Shown piece after piece: positions 51,413-60,925 of a stretch of 64,000 nucleotides of DNA. Each line of letters begins with the position of its first letter. The stretch's first letter is position 1. Source of the DNA: an uncultured Naasia sp. (GTDB taxonomy: Bacteria > Actinomycetota > Actinomycetes > Actinomycetales > Microbacteriaceae); the NCBI GenBank assembly GCA_913778905.1, contig CAJYYA010000001.1, positions 186,001 to 250,000 on the forward strand. Direction: 5' to 3'. The position numbers and the translations under genes are program-made. The notes under the pieces were generated by a model. The model was not told where the DNA came from. It saw only the letters and a program-made list of their open reading frames with translations, and did no database searches.

Positions 51413-52318
51413 TCAGCGCGGAGGCGCGTAGAGGAAGAGTGCGACCTGCGAGACCGGAATCGTTCGCACACCGTACTTGTGCGTGCTGCCGTGATTGTAC
51501 TCCTCGATGACCACCTGACCGTCGGCGGTCACGGCCTTCACGTACGCGACGTGGTTGCCGTTGAACCAGGCCACCGATCCGGGAACCGGGTCGGACCCGG
51601 TGGGCCAGCCGTGCGCACGCCAGTTCGCCGCCCACTGCGAGGCGTCGCCGCCGAGCGGGGTGAGGTTCGACCAGACGTACTTGAAAGGTGCCGACGTCGA
51701 GCCCGCATCGCGGTTGAGACGCCACGCGACGAAGTCGACGCACTCGCGGTAGTAGTAGTTCAGCGGCGAGAGACCGCCGCCCTCGACATCGGCGGCCTCG
51801 TAGGCCCAGGGGTAGTCGTCTCCGAGCTCCTGCGCTCCGGATGCCTCGTAGGCCTGAGCGCGAGCCCAGTTGGCGGGGTTTGCCTTACGCGCGGCCATCT
51901 CCTCGTCGGAGGTCGGGACAGCGCCGCTACGGTCGGCCCCGAGGTCGGTCTGCACGTTGCCGACCGTGAGAGCCTGGCCGCCCGCGAGAGTCGACGCGTA
52001 GGTGATCGTGTGATTGTCGTCGCCCACCGTCGCCGCGTAAGCGGGCAGTGCTGCGGTGGCGACGAGTCCGGGGACCACGGCGACGGTGATCAGGTGGCGC
52101 CACGCGCGTCGACCAGGGCGCTCTACCGGCGGCTGGGCGGCTGCGCGACGGCGGGGCGCCTCAGCCGCGATGACGGGCGATCCGGCCGTGGCCGAGCGAC
52201 GCGCGGCGCGGGGTGCCTTCGATGCGGCCGCCTCCGCTTCGCGGAGCTGACGGCGGGTGAGCGGCGGGGTGGAATCGGGATGTTCCGAGAGATTCTGGCC
52301 CGCGACACTCACTGACAT
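51413..52318 (-). CDS. Secreted CHAP-domain peptidoglycan hydrolase
   Basis: The protein has 301 residues from ATG 52318. A long charged N-terminus (~75 residues, RRQLREAEAAASK...) precedes a hydrophobic export segment ending ALPAYAAT, a layout shared with the NlpC/P60 protein at 53315. The CHAP domain occupies the last ~120 residues with the catalytic cysteine in YRECVDFVAW, the histidine in GNHVAYVKAV and the Glu/Asn pair in EEYNHG. It would cut peptide bonds or amides in peptidoglycan. The upstream region contains a GTCACG-N5-GTAACG direct repeat. Confidence 0.9.
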   Translation of the reverse strand: MSVSVAGQNLSEHPDSTPPLTRRQLREAEAAASKAPRAARRSATAGSPVIAAEAPRRRAAAQPPVERPGRRAWRHLITVAVVPGLVATAALPAYAATVGDDNHTITYASTLAGGQALTVGNVQTDLGADRSGAVPTSDEEMAARKANPANWARAQAYEASGAQELGDDYPWAYEAADVEGGGLSPLNYYYRECVDFVAWRLNRDAGSTSAPFKYVWSNLTPLGGDASQWAANWRAHGWPTGSDPVPGSVAWFNGNHVAYVKAVTADGQVVIEEYNHGSTHKYGVRTIPVSQVALFLYAPPR

Positions 52319-52395
52319 CTGCCCCCGTTTCACAACCGAACACCTGCGTCGCCGCGAACGCCGACCCATCGACTGTAGACGACGAGTCGCGATCT

Positions 52396-52412
52396 GTCAC
52401 GGAACGGTAACG
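52396..52412. promoter_or_regulatory. GTCACG-N5-GTAACG direct repeat, possible MtrA-like box
   Basis: Two hexamers at 52396-52401 and 52407-52412 repeat with 11-bp period, ~80 bp upstream of the CHAP hydrolase. The same architecture occurs before the NlpC/P60 gene at 54416. Actinobacterial MtrA regulates cell-wall hydrolases through direct repeats of this general kind; binding is inferred. Confidence 0.5.
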
Positions 52413-52468
52413 GGTGGTCGCTTTCGTCAAGCCCCTTCAGCACCTTTCCGGCGGACCCGCAGTGCGTA

Positions 52469-52963
52469 TCAGGCTGCGGGCGCGAGGTACTCGTCCCAGT
52501 CCGGTTGCGCCCGCTCGACGCCGCGCACGATCCAAGCACCGGCATGCGGCGGCCGCGGGCTCATGCGCAGCTGCCACCCCATCTCGCCAGGGGTGCGATC
52601 ACCCTTGATGTTGTTGCAACGCAAGCAGCAGGCGACGAGGTTCTCCCACGAGTCCGCCCCGCCACGGGAGCGCGGCATGACGTGGTCGACGGTCGTCGCC
52701 GAATGCCCGCAGTACGCGCACCGCTGGGAATCGCGACGCAGCACTCCCCGCCGGGACACGGGCATCCGGCGCGCATGCGGGATCCGCACGTAGCGCGTCA
52801 GCAGGATGACGCTCGGTCTGTCCCACTCCCCCGCGCTCGACACGATCGGGTGGTCGTCGGCCGAGACGACGACCGCCTTGCCGGTCATCACCAGGATGAC
52901 CGCTCGCTTGAACGAGATGACGGCGAGAGGTTCGTAACCGGCGTTGAGGACGAGCGTGCGCAT
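52469..52963 (-). CDS. HNH endonuclease-domain protein
   Basis: The protein has 164 residues. The N-terminal ~75 residues (TLVLNAGYEPLAVISFKRAVILVMTGKA) are a conserved actinobacterial extension. The HNH core has two CxxC zinc pairs (CAYC and CLRC) around DHVMPRSRGG and NNIKGDRTP. This type is widespread and constitutively present in Actinobacteria; its DNA target and role are not established. It stands alone downstream of a strong hairpin. Confidence 0.92.
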   Translation of the reverse strand: MRTLVLNAGYEPLAVISFKRAVILVMTGKAVVVSADDHPIVSSAGEWDRPSVILLTRYVRIPHARRMPVSRRGVLRRDSQRCAYCGHSATTVDHVMPRSRGGADSWENLVACCLRCNNIKGDRTPGEMGWQLRMSPRPPHAGAWIVRGVERAQPDWDEYLAPAA

Positions 52964-52972
52964 GGCGATCCT

Positions 52973-53167
52973 TCAGCTGGCCTGCATGGCGTGCAGGCGG
53001 TGGGAGGTGGGTACGAAGTCCCGGAAACGACGAAGGGCACCGTCGTAGTGACGGTGCCCTTCGTGAAGTCCGGAAGGAGAGCAGCTGCCGGATATGAGTC
53101 CGGCGTGCCGAGCCGCGCAGAACCGGCACACACCCGTGGCACGGGTGTCGCTGGTCCGGTCGGTCAT
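52973..53167 (-). CDS. Doubtful 64-residue ORF overlapping a hairpin
   Basis: ATG 53167 opens a frame with CRFCAARH and later Cys/His residues that could mimic a small zinc site. The frame runs straight through the strong hairpin at 53031-53063 and has no good ribosome-binding site, so it is probably not translated. Confidence 0.2.
   Translation of the reverse strand: MTDRTSDTRATGVCRFCAARHAGLISGSCSPSGLHEGHRHYDGALRRFRDFVPTSHRLHAMQAS
53031..53063 (-). terminator. Strong intrinsic terminator/attenuator upstream of the HNH gene
   Basis: A perfect 14-bp stem (CGAAGGGCACCGTC / GACGGTGCCCTTCG) has a five-base loop; on the minus strand TCGTTTCC follows. It lies between the NlpC/P60 stop (53315) and the HNH start (52963), ending the former transcript. 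The rest of 52964-53314 shows no convincing gene. Confidence 0.75.
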
Positions 53168-53314
53168 GGCGAAGTCTCCTGGAGCGTCGGTGCTGGCAAC
53201 CATAATGCACCCGGAACGACACTCGGCCGCCGCGCCGGGTGCGACGGCCGAGCCGTTACGAGATGTTCACCCCGGGAACGCGGGCCCGGAGCAGGCGAGC
53301 CTGAGGTCCCGGTC

Positions 53315-54223
53315 TCAGATACCCAATCGCACGAAGTAGTGCGCGTCGGTCCAGATGGGCTGCACTCGCACGGACGCACCTTCGTAGGGCGCGTGGAGGA
53401 TGTTGCCGTTGCCCGCGTAGATGCCGTCGTGGCTGCCGTCCGAGAAGATCACGAGGTCGCCCGGCTGCGCGGCGGAGGCGTCGATGACCGTTCCCGACGC
53501 AGCCTGGCTGCGGACCGAGTGGGCCAGCGGGATACCGAACTGCGCGTAGACGTACATCACGAAGCCCGAGCAGTCGAAGCCCGACGGATCCGCGCCGCCG
53601 TAGACATACGGGACGCCCTGGTACTGCAGACCGACCTGGTACACCTGGCTCAGGCTGAAGTTCGGGTAAGCGGGATTGGCGAGATACTCCCGCGCCGACA
53701 TGCCCGAATACGAGGCATAGCTGGCGGACGCGGTCGCGCGGGACTGCTCGGCGGCCGCCGCGGCGGCGGCAGCGGCGGCGGCATCCCTGGCGGCCTGCAG
53801 TTCCTCCGGCGTGGTGGCCGTGATGGCGTCGCGACCGACCGAGGTGTCGGCGACGCTCTCGGCGACAGCGACCTGCTGCGGCTGATCGAACGTCATCGCG
53901 GCGACCTCGGACCGGGCGAACTCCGGCGACGCGTTGGCCACCGGATCGAACGCGTAGGAGGGCAGCGCCACCGTGGCGACGAGCCCGACCGCGAGGGTCA
54001 TGACGACGACGCTGAGTGCGTTGCGGGTCCGGCTGCGACGGGGAGCGACGGGGGTCGCGGTCGAGCCGGCGACAGCGGAGCGGGAGGGCCCGGAGCTGCG
54101 ACGGAAGGCGGATCCGCGACCGGCGGGGGAACCGGAGCGGACGATGCGGGAGAGGTTTTTGCGGGGGGTGGGGTGGGGGGTGTCTCGATCCGAGGATCGA
54201 TGAGCGTCATTGTTCAGGGCCAA
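53315..54223 (-). CDS. Secreted NlpC/P60 peptidoglycan endopeptidase
   Basis: The protein has 302 residues from a TTG start at 54223, supported by AGGAGGA 7 nt upstream. A charged N-terminus of ~65 residues leads to an export helix ending ALPSYAFD. A low-complexity spacer with a run of about twelve alanines (~145-160) follows, then the NlpC/P60 domain (~190-302): catalytic cysteine in FDCSGFVMYV, histidine in SHDGIYAGNG, third residue in LHAPYEG. It cleaves stem peptides in peptidoglycan. The ~190-nt leader downstream of the GCAACG-N5-GTAACG box has no recognisable riboswitch. Confidence 0.93.
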   Translation of the reverse strand: MALNNDAHRSSDRDTPHPTPRKNLSRIVRSGSPAGRGSAFRRSSGPSRSAVAGSTATPVAPRRSRTRNALSVVVMTLAVGLVATVALPSYAFDPVANASPEFARSEVAAMTFDQPQQVAVAESVADTSVGRDAITATTPEELQAARDAAAAAAAAAAAEQSRATASASYASYSGMSAREYLANPAYPNFSLSQVYQVGLQYQGVPYVYGGADPSGFDCSGFVMYVYAQFGIPLAHSVRSQAASGTVIDASAAQPGDLVIFSDGSHDGIYAGNGNILHAPYEGASVRVQPIWTDAHYFVRLGI

Positions 54224-54415
54224 AGGGGAGTCCTCCTGCGCCTCGCCCCGAGTTGCGTCGAGACCCCGCCCATCGCGTTTATGAGACGTGAAGAAGCCGC
54301 GAGACGGGGGTGCGAAGCGTCACGGTTTCCGGCGCCCGAGCCGGCCTTTCTGGCTACGGGAGCCCGTCAACAGTACGTCACAGCACACCGGAAGTCACTT
54401 CTTACTGAAGAATCG

Positions 54416-54432
54416 GCAACGAATCGGTAACG
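54416..54432. promoter_or_regulatory. GCAACG-N5-GTAACG direct repeat, possible MtrA-like box
   Basis: Two hexamers at 54416-54421 and 54427-54432 recur with 11-bp period ~195 bp upstream of the NlpC/P60 start. Spacing and orientation match the site at 52396-52412 before the CHAP gene. Confidence 0.5.
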
Positions 54433-54495
54433 CTTTTCCTCGGGGAGGAGACGACGGACGCGCCGCGCCGCAGGCGGGGAACCTCGCGAGGCGCG

Positions 54496-55188
54496 TCAGG
54501 AGGAGGCGACGAACACGTGGACGGCCACCTCGGTCGGCAGCTCGATGCCGTCGCCGTGACCCTCCACCTTCAGCGAGATGTAGGAGCCCGCGTCCCCGAT
54601 CATCGCGGTCGCCCCGGGCAGAACCCCGGCGTCCTTGAGCTGCTTGAGCAGTTCGGGATCGAACTGGACCGGTTCGCCGAGACGACGGATGAGACCCGTG
54701 GCCCCGCCCGTCTCGCGAACGAATTGCACGAGATTGACGACGCCGTCGAGGAAGGCCACCGACGGGTCCGTGCCGAGGTCTTCGAGGCTGGGGATCGGAT
54801 TGCCGTACGGCGACTCGGTCGGGTTGCCGAGCATCTCGATGAGCTTGCGCTCCACCTGCTCGCTCATGACGTGCTCCCAACGGCACGCCTCGTCATGCAC
54901 GAACTCCCAATCGAGCCCGATGACATCGCTGAGCAGACGCTCGGCGAGACGGTGCTTGCGCATGACGTGGGTGGCCTTGAGCCGACCGACCGAGGTGAGC
55001 TCGAGGTGGCGGTCGCCCGAGACGATGACGAGGCCGTCGCGCTCCATGCGGGCGACGGTCTGCGACACGGTCGGCCCGGAGTGTCCGAGGCGCTCGCTGA
55101 TACGGGCTCGCAGAGGAACGATGTTCTCCTCCTCGAGGTCGAGGATCGTCCGGAGGTACATCTCCGTGGTGTCGACCAGATCCGTCAT
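54496..55188 (-). CDS. dtxR: DtxR/IdeR-type iron-dependent repressor
   Basis: The protein has 230 residues from ATG 55188 (AAGGGTGG upstream). It follows DtxR closely: helix-turn-helix SERLGHSGPTVSQTVARMERDGL, metal-site region MRKHRLAERLL...DEACRWEHVMS (His, Cys, Glu, His ligands) and NPTESPYGNPIP. A C-terminal SH3-like domain is present (~150-230). The Cys of EACRWEH is the DtxR-type ligand, which favours Fe(II) over Mn(II). It probably represses iron uptake genes elsewhere. It is divergent from serC. Confidence 0.93.
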   Translation of the reverse strand: MTDLVDTTEMYLRTILDLEEENIVPLRARISERLGHSGPTVSQTVARMERDGLVIVSGDRHLELTSVGRLKATHVMRKHRLAERLLSDVIGLDWEFVHDEACRWEHVMSEQVERKLIEMLGNPTESPYGNPIPSLEDLGTDPSVAFLDGVVNLVQFVRETGGATGLIRRLGEPVQFDPELLKQLKDAGVLPGATAMIGDAGSYISLKVEGHGDGIELPTEVAVHVFVASS

Positions 55189-55266
55189 GCTCGCCCACCC
55201 TTCACGCATCGCCCTGTCGATGCCGGAACGATCCTAACCGGACCACCCCGGCGGTTTCCTCGGTGA

Positions 55267-56439
<1,173 letters not shown>

Positions 56440-56447
56440 GCCTCGGC

Positions 56448-56672
56448 GTGAGGGACGAGCCCGCGAACCGGAGCCCACCGGAGGACGCCGACGATCGCCG
56501 CCCCATCGCGGTCGGCCTCGTCCTCTGGCTGTTGGCGACCGTCGTCGTGGCGACTGTCGCCGCCATCCGCGAGATCCCGTCGGAAGCCCTGTGGACCTGC
56601 GTCGCGGGGCTCGTCCTGGGGGTGGCCGGTCTCCTGCACGTCTCTCGACGACGACGCATGAACGACCGCTGA
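56448..56672 (+). CDS. DUF2530 small membrane protein
   Basis: The product has 74 residues from GTG 56448. Two helices (~24-43 and ~51-68) and a basic end (RRRRMNDR) match the actinobacterial DUF2530 family. Function unknown. The 8-bp gap behind serC suggests co-transcription; a strong terminator follows at 56706. Confidence 0.8.
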   Translation: MRDEPANRSPPEDADDRRPIAVGLVLWLLATVVVATVAAIREIPSEALWTCVAGLVLGVAGLLHVSRRRRMNDR

Positions 56673-56705
56673 GGCGAACTCTCCGTCCTGGTCGTCCCCG
56701 TGAAA

Positions 56706-56735
56706 AAGGCCCCGCTCGACCGAGCGGGGCCTTTC
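56706..56735. terminator. Bidirectional intrinsic terminator
   Basis: AAAGGCCCCGCTCG and CGAGCGGGGCCTTT pair perfectly over up to 14 bp, with A and T runs outside. It separates the converging serC-DUF2530 and cold-shock-DUF3027 transcripts. Confidence 0.9.
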
Positions 56736-56764
56736 CCATTGCACGCGCCGATCCGATGATCCGG

Positions 56765-57499
56765 TCAGCGGGCGACGTATCCGAAACCGTGGTCGTCGTC
56801 GGTCCGCTCGTTCGGATCGATGGCGTCGGGGTCTGCTTCTTCGTGCACGTCGACGATGTGGTGATCGAAGTCGACGGCAGCAGCGGCGACGCTATCCTCA
56901 CCCCCGCCGCGAACCACTCCGTGGCCGCGGTCGTCACGCTCTCGCCGACGCGCCGCAGCCGCTCGGTGGGCGGCCTCCAGCTCGCTCTCGTCGTCGGATC
57001 CCTCGTCGCCCGAGTGGGCGTCGTCCGAGTCGGCGTCGTCCGAGTCCAGGACGTCGTCATCGTGGTCGTCATCGCCTTCGTCGAGAGCGCCGTCGAAGTC
57101 GACCCCGTCGACGTCGTCCGACTCCTCGTCGTCGTCCGAGTCGTCATCATCGTCGTGCTCGTCGTCCTCGCCCAGCTCAGGCAATTCATGCCCGGCGGCG
57201 CGGTATTCGGCGAGGCGGTCGGCCCACGGCACCCAGTCGGGCGCCAGGAGTGCGCCCTCGCCCGGGGTGAGCTCGGTCTCCAGAACCTGGGGGTCCTCGG
57301 CGTCCAGAACGGACAGCGACACCGTCCAACGCCAGCCCGGGTATCCGGGCAGGGTCGAGGCGAAATACACGTCGACGAGTCCGTCGGTCTCGTCCTCCAC
57401 CCCGACGACGGGCCCCACGGTCTCGGGCTCGGTGATCGCGAACAGGGCGGAGCGCGCGACGTCGGTCACATCGCGGTCGGAATCCCGAGGCTCACGCAT
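56765..57499 (-). CDS. DUF3027 protein with extremely acidic central region
   Basis: The protein has 244 residues from ATG 57499, which overlaps the cold-shock gene stop; ATG 57508 is an alternative. Residues ~1-105 contain the DUF3027 core (DVARSALFAITEP, VYFASTLPGYPGWRW, LLAPDWVPWADRL). Residues ~110-173 are almost continuous Asp/Glu/Ser with few other residues, followed by an Arg/Ala stretch and an acidic tail. The family is always found near CspA-type genes in Actinobacteria; function unknown. The polyanionic part may mimic nucleic acid. Confidence 0.88.
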   Translation of the reverse strand: MREPRDSDRDVTDVARSALFAITEPETVGPVVGVEDETDGLVDVYFASTLPGYPGWRWTVSLSVLDAEDPQVLETELTPGEGALLAPDWVPWADRLAEYRAAGHELPELGEDDEHDDDDDSDDDEESDDVDGVDFDGALDEGDDDHDDDVLDSDDADSDDAHSGDEGSDDESELEAAHRAAAARRRERDDRGHGVVRGGGEDSVAAAAVDFDHHIVDVHEEADPDAIDPNERTDDDHGFGYVAR

Positions 57500-57875
57500 C
57501 CATGTCATCCGCGACGCGACGGAGCATCGCGGCGATCTTCCCGGCGGCGGGCCCCTCGGGGTAGCGGCCGCGGCGCAGCGAGGCACCGACACCGTCGAGG
57601 AGCTTGACGAGGTCTTCGATGATGATCGCCATGTCGTCGGCCGGCTTGCGCGACGCCTTGCTGAGGCTCGGCGGCGCCTGGAGCAGGCGGACCGAGAGCG
57701 CCTGGAGGCCGCGCTTGCCGTCGGCCACGCCGTATTCGAGCTTCGTACCGGGCTTGACGGCCGTCGTGCCCGCGGGCAGGGCGGAGATGTGGAGGAAGAC
57801 GTCGCTTCCGTCGTCGCCGCTGATGAACCCGAAGCCCTTCTCCTCGTCGAAGAACTTCACTTTTCCGGTGGGCAT
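57492..57875 (-). CDS. Cold-shock-domain protein with C-terminal extension
   Basis: The protein has 127 residues. Residues 1-65 are a cold-shock domain with RNP1 KGFGFISGDD and RNP2 VFLHISAL. It differs from 67-residue CspA by a ~60-residue helical extension (ADDMAIIIEDLVKLLDGVGASLRRGRYPEG). It binds single-stranded RNA or DNA. Its end overlaps the DUF3027 start, implying coupled expression. GAGGCGAT precedes the ATG. Confidence 0.94.
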   Translation of the reverse strand: MPTGKVKFFDEEKGFGFISGDDGSDVFLHISALPAGTTAVKPGTKLEYGVADGKRGLQALSVRLLQAPPSLSKASRKPADDMAIIIEDLVKLLDGVGASLRRGRYPEGPAAGKIAAMLRRVADDMDA

Positions 57876-58093
57876 ATCGCCTCGCCTACTTCCTGATGCG
57901 CGCGGAGCGCAGTGCTGATCGGGGCACGACGATCACCGGCGGGATCATTCCGACCTCTCACGAGGCCCCCCGCCCATGCGGCCGTGCGTGCACGATTCTA
58001 CTCGGCACCCCCTCGACGACCGTCGACACGGAGTCGAGGAGAGCGGCGCCCGATCCGCCCACCCACTCGCCCACGGGGCTCTAACCTGGGGGG

Positions 58094-58324
58094 ATGACCG
58101 GATCCGCCCGCGTGCAACGAGTCCTCGCCTTCGGCGCCATCGCCCTCGTGGGGCTCACCCTCGTCAGCATCTTCGCGATCCTCTTGGCACCCGCCTTCGG
58201 GATGACCGATTACACGACGGGGATCTGGCCGACGATCCTGGTGTTCCCGCTCATCGCGCTCCCGGTGGCGTTCCTGATGTTCGGGACCCTGCTCGTCATC
58301 GCGTGGACACGCAGGAAGCCGTGA
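58094..58324 (+). CDS. Small two-helix membrane protein
   Basis: The product has 76 residues with membrane helices at ~10-33 and ~43-68 and a basic C-terminus (WTRRKP). ATG 58094 follows TAACCT by 6 nt, supporting a leaderless transcript. I recognise no family. It lies just upstream of a two-component system but has its own promoter. Confidence 0.75.
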   Translation: MTGSARVQRVLAFGAIALVGLTLVSIFAILLAPAFGMTDYTTGIWPTILVFPLIALPVAFLMFGTLLVIAWTRRKP

Positions 58325-58392
58325 CTCCGGACTGAGACCCCGTTCGCGCGACTCTCAGACTCCGCTAAGGATACGTGCAGATAATAAACCGC

Positions 58393-59085
58393 ATGGCCGA
58401 CGGACCCCGCATTCTCATCGTTGACGACGAACCCAATATTCGTGACCTCCTGACCACGAGCCTGCGTTTCGCCGGCTTCGCGGTCCGCGCGGTCGGAAAC
58501 GGCGCGGGAGCTATCTCCGCCGTGCTCGAGGAAGAGCCCGACCTCATCATCCTGGACGTCATGCTCCCCGACATGAACGGGTTCGGCGTCACCAAGCGCC
58601 TCCGGTCGTCGGGCTACACCTCGCCGATCCTGTTCCTCACGGCGAAGGACGACACCGAGGATAAGATCACCGGACTCACCGTCGGCGGCGACGACTACGT
58701 CACCAAGCCGTTCAGCCTCGACGAGATCGTCGCCCGCATCAAGGCCATCTTGCGCCGCACGATGCACGCCGAAGAAGACGCGATCATCCGCGCCGGCGAG
58801 CTCACGATGGATCAGGACACCCACGAGGTCACCATCGGTTCCGAGTCGGTCGAGCTCAGCCCCACCGAGTTCAAGCTGCTCCGCTACCTCATGCTGAATC
58901 CGAACCGGGTGCTGTCGAAGGCTCAGATCCTCGACCACGTGTGGGAGTACGACTTCAACGGAGACGCCGGCATCGTGGAGTCCTACATCTCGTACCTGCG
59001 CCGCAAGCTCGACCAGTACTCGACCGAGCCGATGATTCAGACCAAGCGTGGATTCGGGTACATGCTCAAGGCCACCAAGTCCTGA
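58393..59085 (+). CDS. OmpR-family response regulator (TrcR/PhoP-type)
   Basis: The protein has 230 residues from ATG 58393; an in-frame GTG at 58375 with AAGGA is possible. The receiver has VDDEPNIRDLL, phospho-acceptor LILDVMLPDMNGFG and VTKPFSLDEIVARI; the winged helix has LSPTEFKLLRYLMLNPNRVLSKAQILDHVW and RGFGYML. The wording is nearest to mycobacterial TrcR/PhoP. The cognate kinase gene follows 50 bp later. Confidence 0.94.
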   Translation: MADGPRILIVDDEPNIRDLLTTSLRFAGFAVRAVGNGAGAISAVLEEEPDLIILDVMLPDMNGFGVTKRLRSSGYTSPILFLTAKDDTEDKITGLTVGGDDYVTKPFSLDEIVARIKAILRRTMHAEEDAIIRAGELTMDQDTHEVTIGSESVELSPTEFKLLRYLMLNPNRVLSKAQILDHVWEYDFNGDAGIVESYISYLRRKLDQYSTEPMIQTKRGFGYMLKATKS

Positions 59086-59135
59086 CGTAGCAGTGGCGGG
59101 CTGACACTCAGCCCGCCATCTCTACACTTCGACCC

Positions 59136-60860
59136 GTGCACCAGTCGTTGAACAAGTGGTGGAGCGGTATCTCCCTCCGCTCCAAGATCACAGGCGTCAC
59201 CGTCCTGCTGCTGACCTTGGGACTGCTGATCGCCGGCCTCGGCACACTCGGCGTCATGCGTTCGTTCCTGGTGCAGGAAGTCGACAGCCAGGTGCGGTCG
59301 GCGTCGGGCGAGGTCGCCGGACGTTTCAGCGGCAATGCCACCGCCGACGACTACGAACGATTCTGGAACCAGGGCCTCAGCACGTTCTATCTCGCGCTCA
59401 TCGCCCCGGACGGAACGCTCATCTCCTCCGATGCCGAGAAGATCGGCGAGGCCAACCCGCCGGACACGAGCTCGATCACGCGTGAGCGGACCGAAGAACT
59501 CCGCGGCGACCCCATCACGATCAAGAGTCCCGACGGCTCGAGCGAGTGGCGCGCTGTCTCGGTGGCCGTCGAGACGTCCGCACAGCCCGGCTCGCTCGTC
59601 GTCGCCCTTCCGCTGGACAGCACCAACAACGCCATCGGGCGCATGCTGATCCTCTTCCTGCTGTTCGCGGTCGTGGTCGTCGCGCTCGGTGCACTGGTGA
59701 CCCGGATGTTGGTGACAGGGGCCTTCGGCCCGCTGCGCCAGGTCGAGCGCACAGCGGCGGCCATCGCCGAGGGCGACTTCAGTCAGCGCCTCGAGGGCGC
59801 GACCCCGAACACCGAGGTCGGCCGGCTCAACAAGTCCCTCAACACGATGCTCAACCGCATCGACAAGGCGCTCAATGACCGGGCGCGCACCATCGAGCAG
59901 ATGCGACGGTTCGTCGGCGACGCGAGTCACGAACTGCGCACGCCGCTCGTGTCGCTGCGCGGGTACGCCGAGCTCTACCGGATGGGCGCTCTGCAGAGCA
60001 GAGACGAAGTCGGCCAGGCCATGGAGCGCATCGAGAAGGAAGCCGTCCGCATGAGCGGCCTCGTCGCCGACCTGCTCGAGCTGGCCCGCCTCGACGAGAC
60101 CAAGCCGCTGCAGCTCGCTCCGGTGGCCCTGCTCCCCCTCGCCAAGGACGCGGCGCTCGACGCGATGGTGTCGAGCGCGGGCCGCACGGTGAGCGTCGTG
60201 ACTGACACCAAGACCGACGGCTCCACCGACGACTCCGTGGTCGCCCCGCAGGACGGCCCAGAAAGGGCGGACGAGGACGGCGAGACCGTGGTCACCACCG
60301 GGGGCAAGATCGCCCGCCGAGGCGTCCGCAACCCCACCACGACGGGCCCCATCGCCTTCAGCCGGGCCCAACTCGCGCGCCTACGCAAGCGGGCGCAGGA
60401 GAGCGGTCCGATGCAGGTCGTCGTGGTCACGCCCGAGTCCCGCCCGGAGAGCCGCGTCCCGGCTCTGGTGATGGGCGAGGAGAACAAGATCCGCCAGGTC
60501 CTCACCAACCTCATCGGCAATGCGGTCCGCTTCACACCGAACGACACCCCCATCGAGATCGTCGTGCGTGCGAATGCCGCCAAGGGGACCGCCACGCTCG
60601 AGGTCGTCGACCACGGCGAGGGCATTCCTCGACAGGTTCGGGAGAAGATCTTCCAGCGCTTCTGGCGTGCTGACTCGAGTCGGACCCGCGACACGGGTGG
60701 AAGCGGGCTCGGACTCGCGATCGTGTCGGCCATCGTCGCGGCGCACCGCGGCACCGTCGAGGTCATCGAGACGCCCGGTGGCGGTGCGACGTTCCGCGTT
60801 CGTCTTCCGCTTCTCCTCCCCACCCAGGAGGAGACGGGAGAAATCCCCATCCAGGGCTGA
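59136..60860 (+). CDS. Sensor histidine kinase with insertion before the ATPase N-box
   Basis: The protein has 574 residues with a GTG start 7 nt after TACACT (leaderless). Helices at ~18-40 and ~168-190 flank an extracellular sensor of ~125 residues. HAMP follows (~190-245), then HisKA with SHELRTP at 264-270, and HATPase with NLIGNAVRFTP, VVDHGEGIP and GGSGLGLAIV. Between the first ATPase strand (~355) and GEENKIRQVL (~447) there is an unusual ~85-residue, mostly disordered acidic-then-basic insertion. It pairs with the regulator at 58393. Confidence 0.94.
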   Translation: MHQSLNKWWSGISLRSKITGVTVLLLTLGLLIAGLGTLGVMRSFLVQEVDSQVRSASGEVAGRFSGNATADDYERFWNQGLSTFYLALIAPDGTLISSDAEKIGEANPPDTSSITRERTEELRGDPITIKSPDGSSEWRAVSVAVETSAQPGSLVVALPLDSTNNAIGRMLILFLLFAVVVVALGALVTRMLVTGAFGPLRQVERTAAAIAEGDFSQRLEGATPNTEVGRLNKSLNTMLNRIDKALNDRARTIEQMRRFVGDASHELRTPLVSLRGYAELYRMGALQSRDEVGQAMERIEKEAVRMSGLVADLLELARLDETKPLQLAPVALLPLAKDAALDAMVSSAGRTVSVVTDTKTDGSTDDSVVAPQDGPERADEDGETVVTTGGKIARRGVRNPTTTGPIAFSRAQLARLRKRAQESGPMQVVVVTPESRPESRVPALVMGEENKIRQVLTNLIGNAVRFTPNDTPIEIVVRANAAKGTATLEVVDHGEGIPRQVREKIFQRFWRADSSRTRDTGGSGLGLAIVSAIVAAHRGTVEVIETPGGGATFRVRLPLLLPTQEETGEIPIQG

Positions 60861-60925
60861 GCAGGTCGTTCCGGCCGTCACCGCTTCCGTACCTTCGAGT
60901 CCTCACCTCGAATGAAGGAGCCACC

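Noticed and set aside
54224-54430. Possible c-di-AMP (ydaO-type) riboswitch in the NlpC/P60 leader
   Set aside because: Such switches precede similar hydrolases in Actinobacteria, but the conserved GGGGGAACC and GGGUGAAUC segments are not found here, nor in the CHAP leader.
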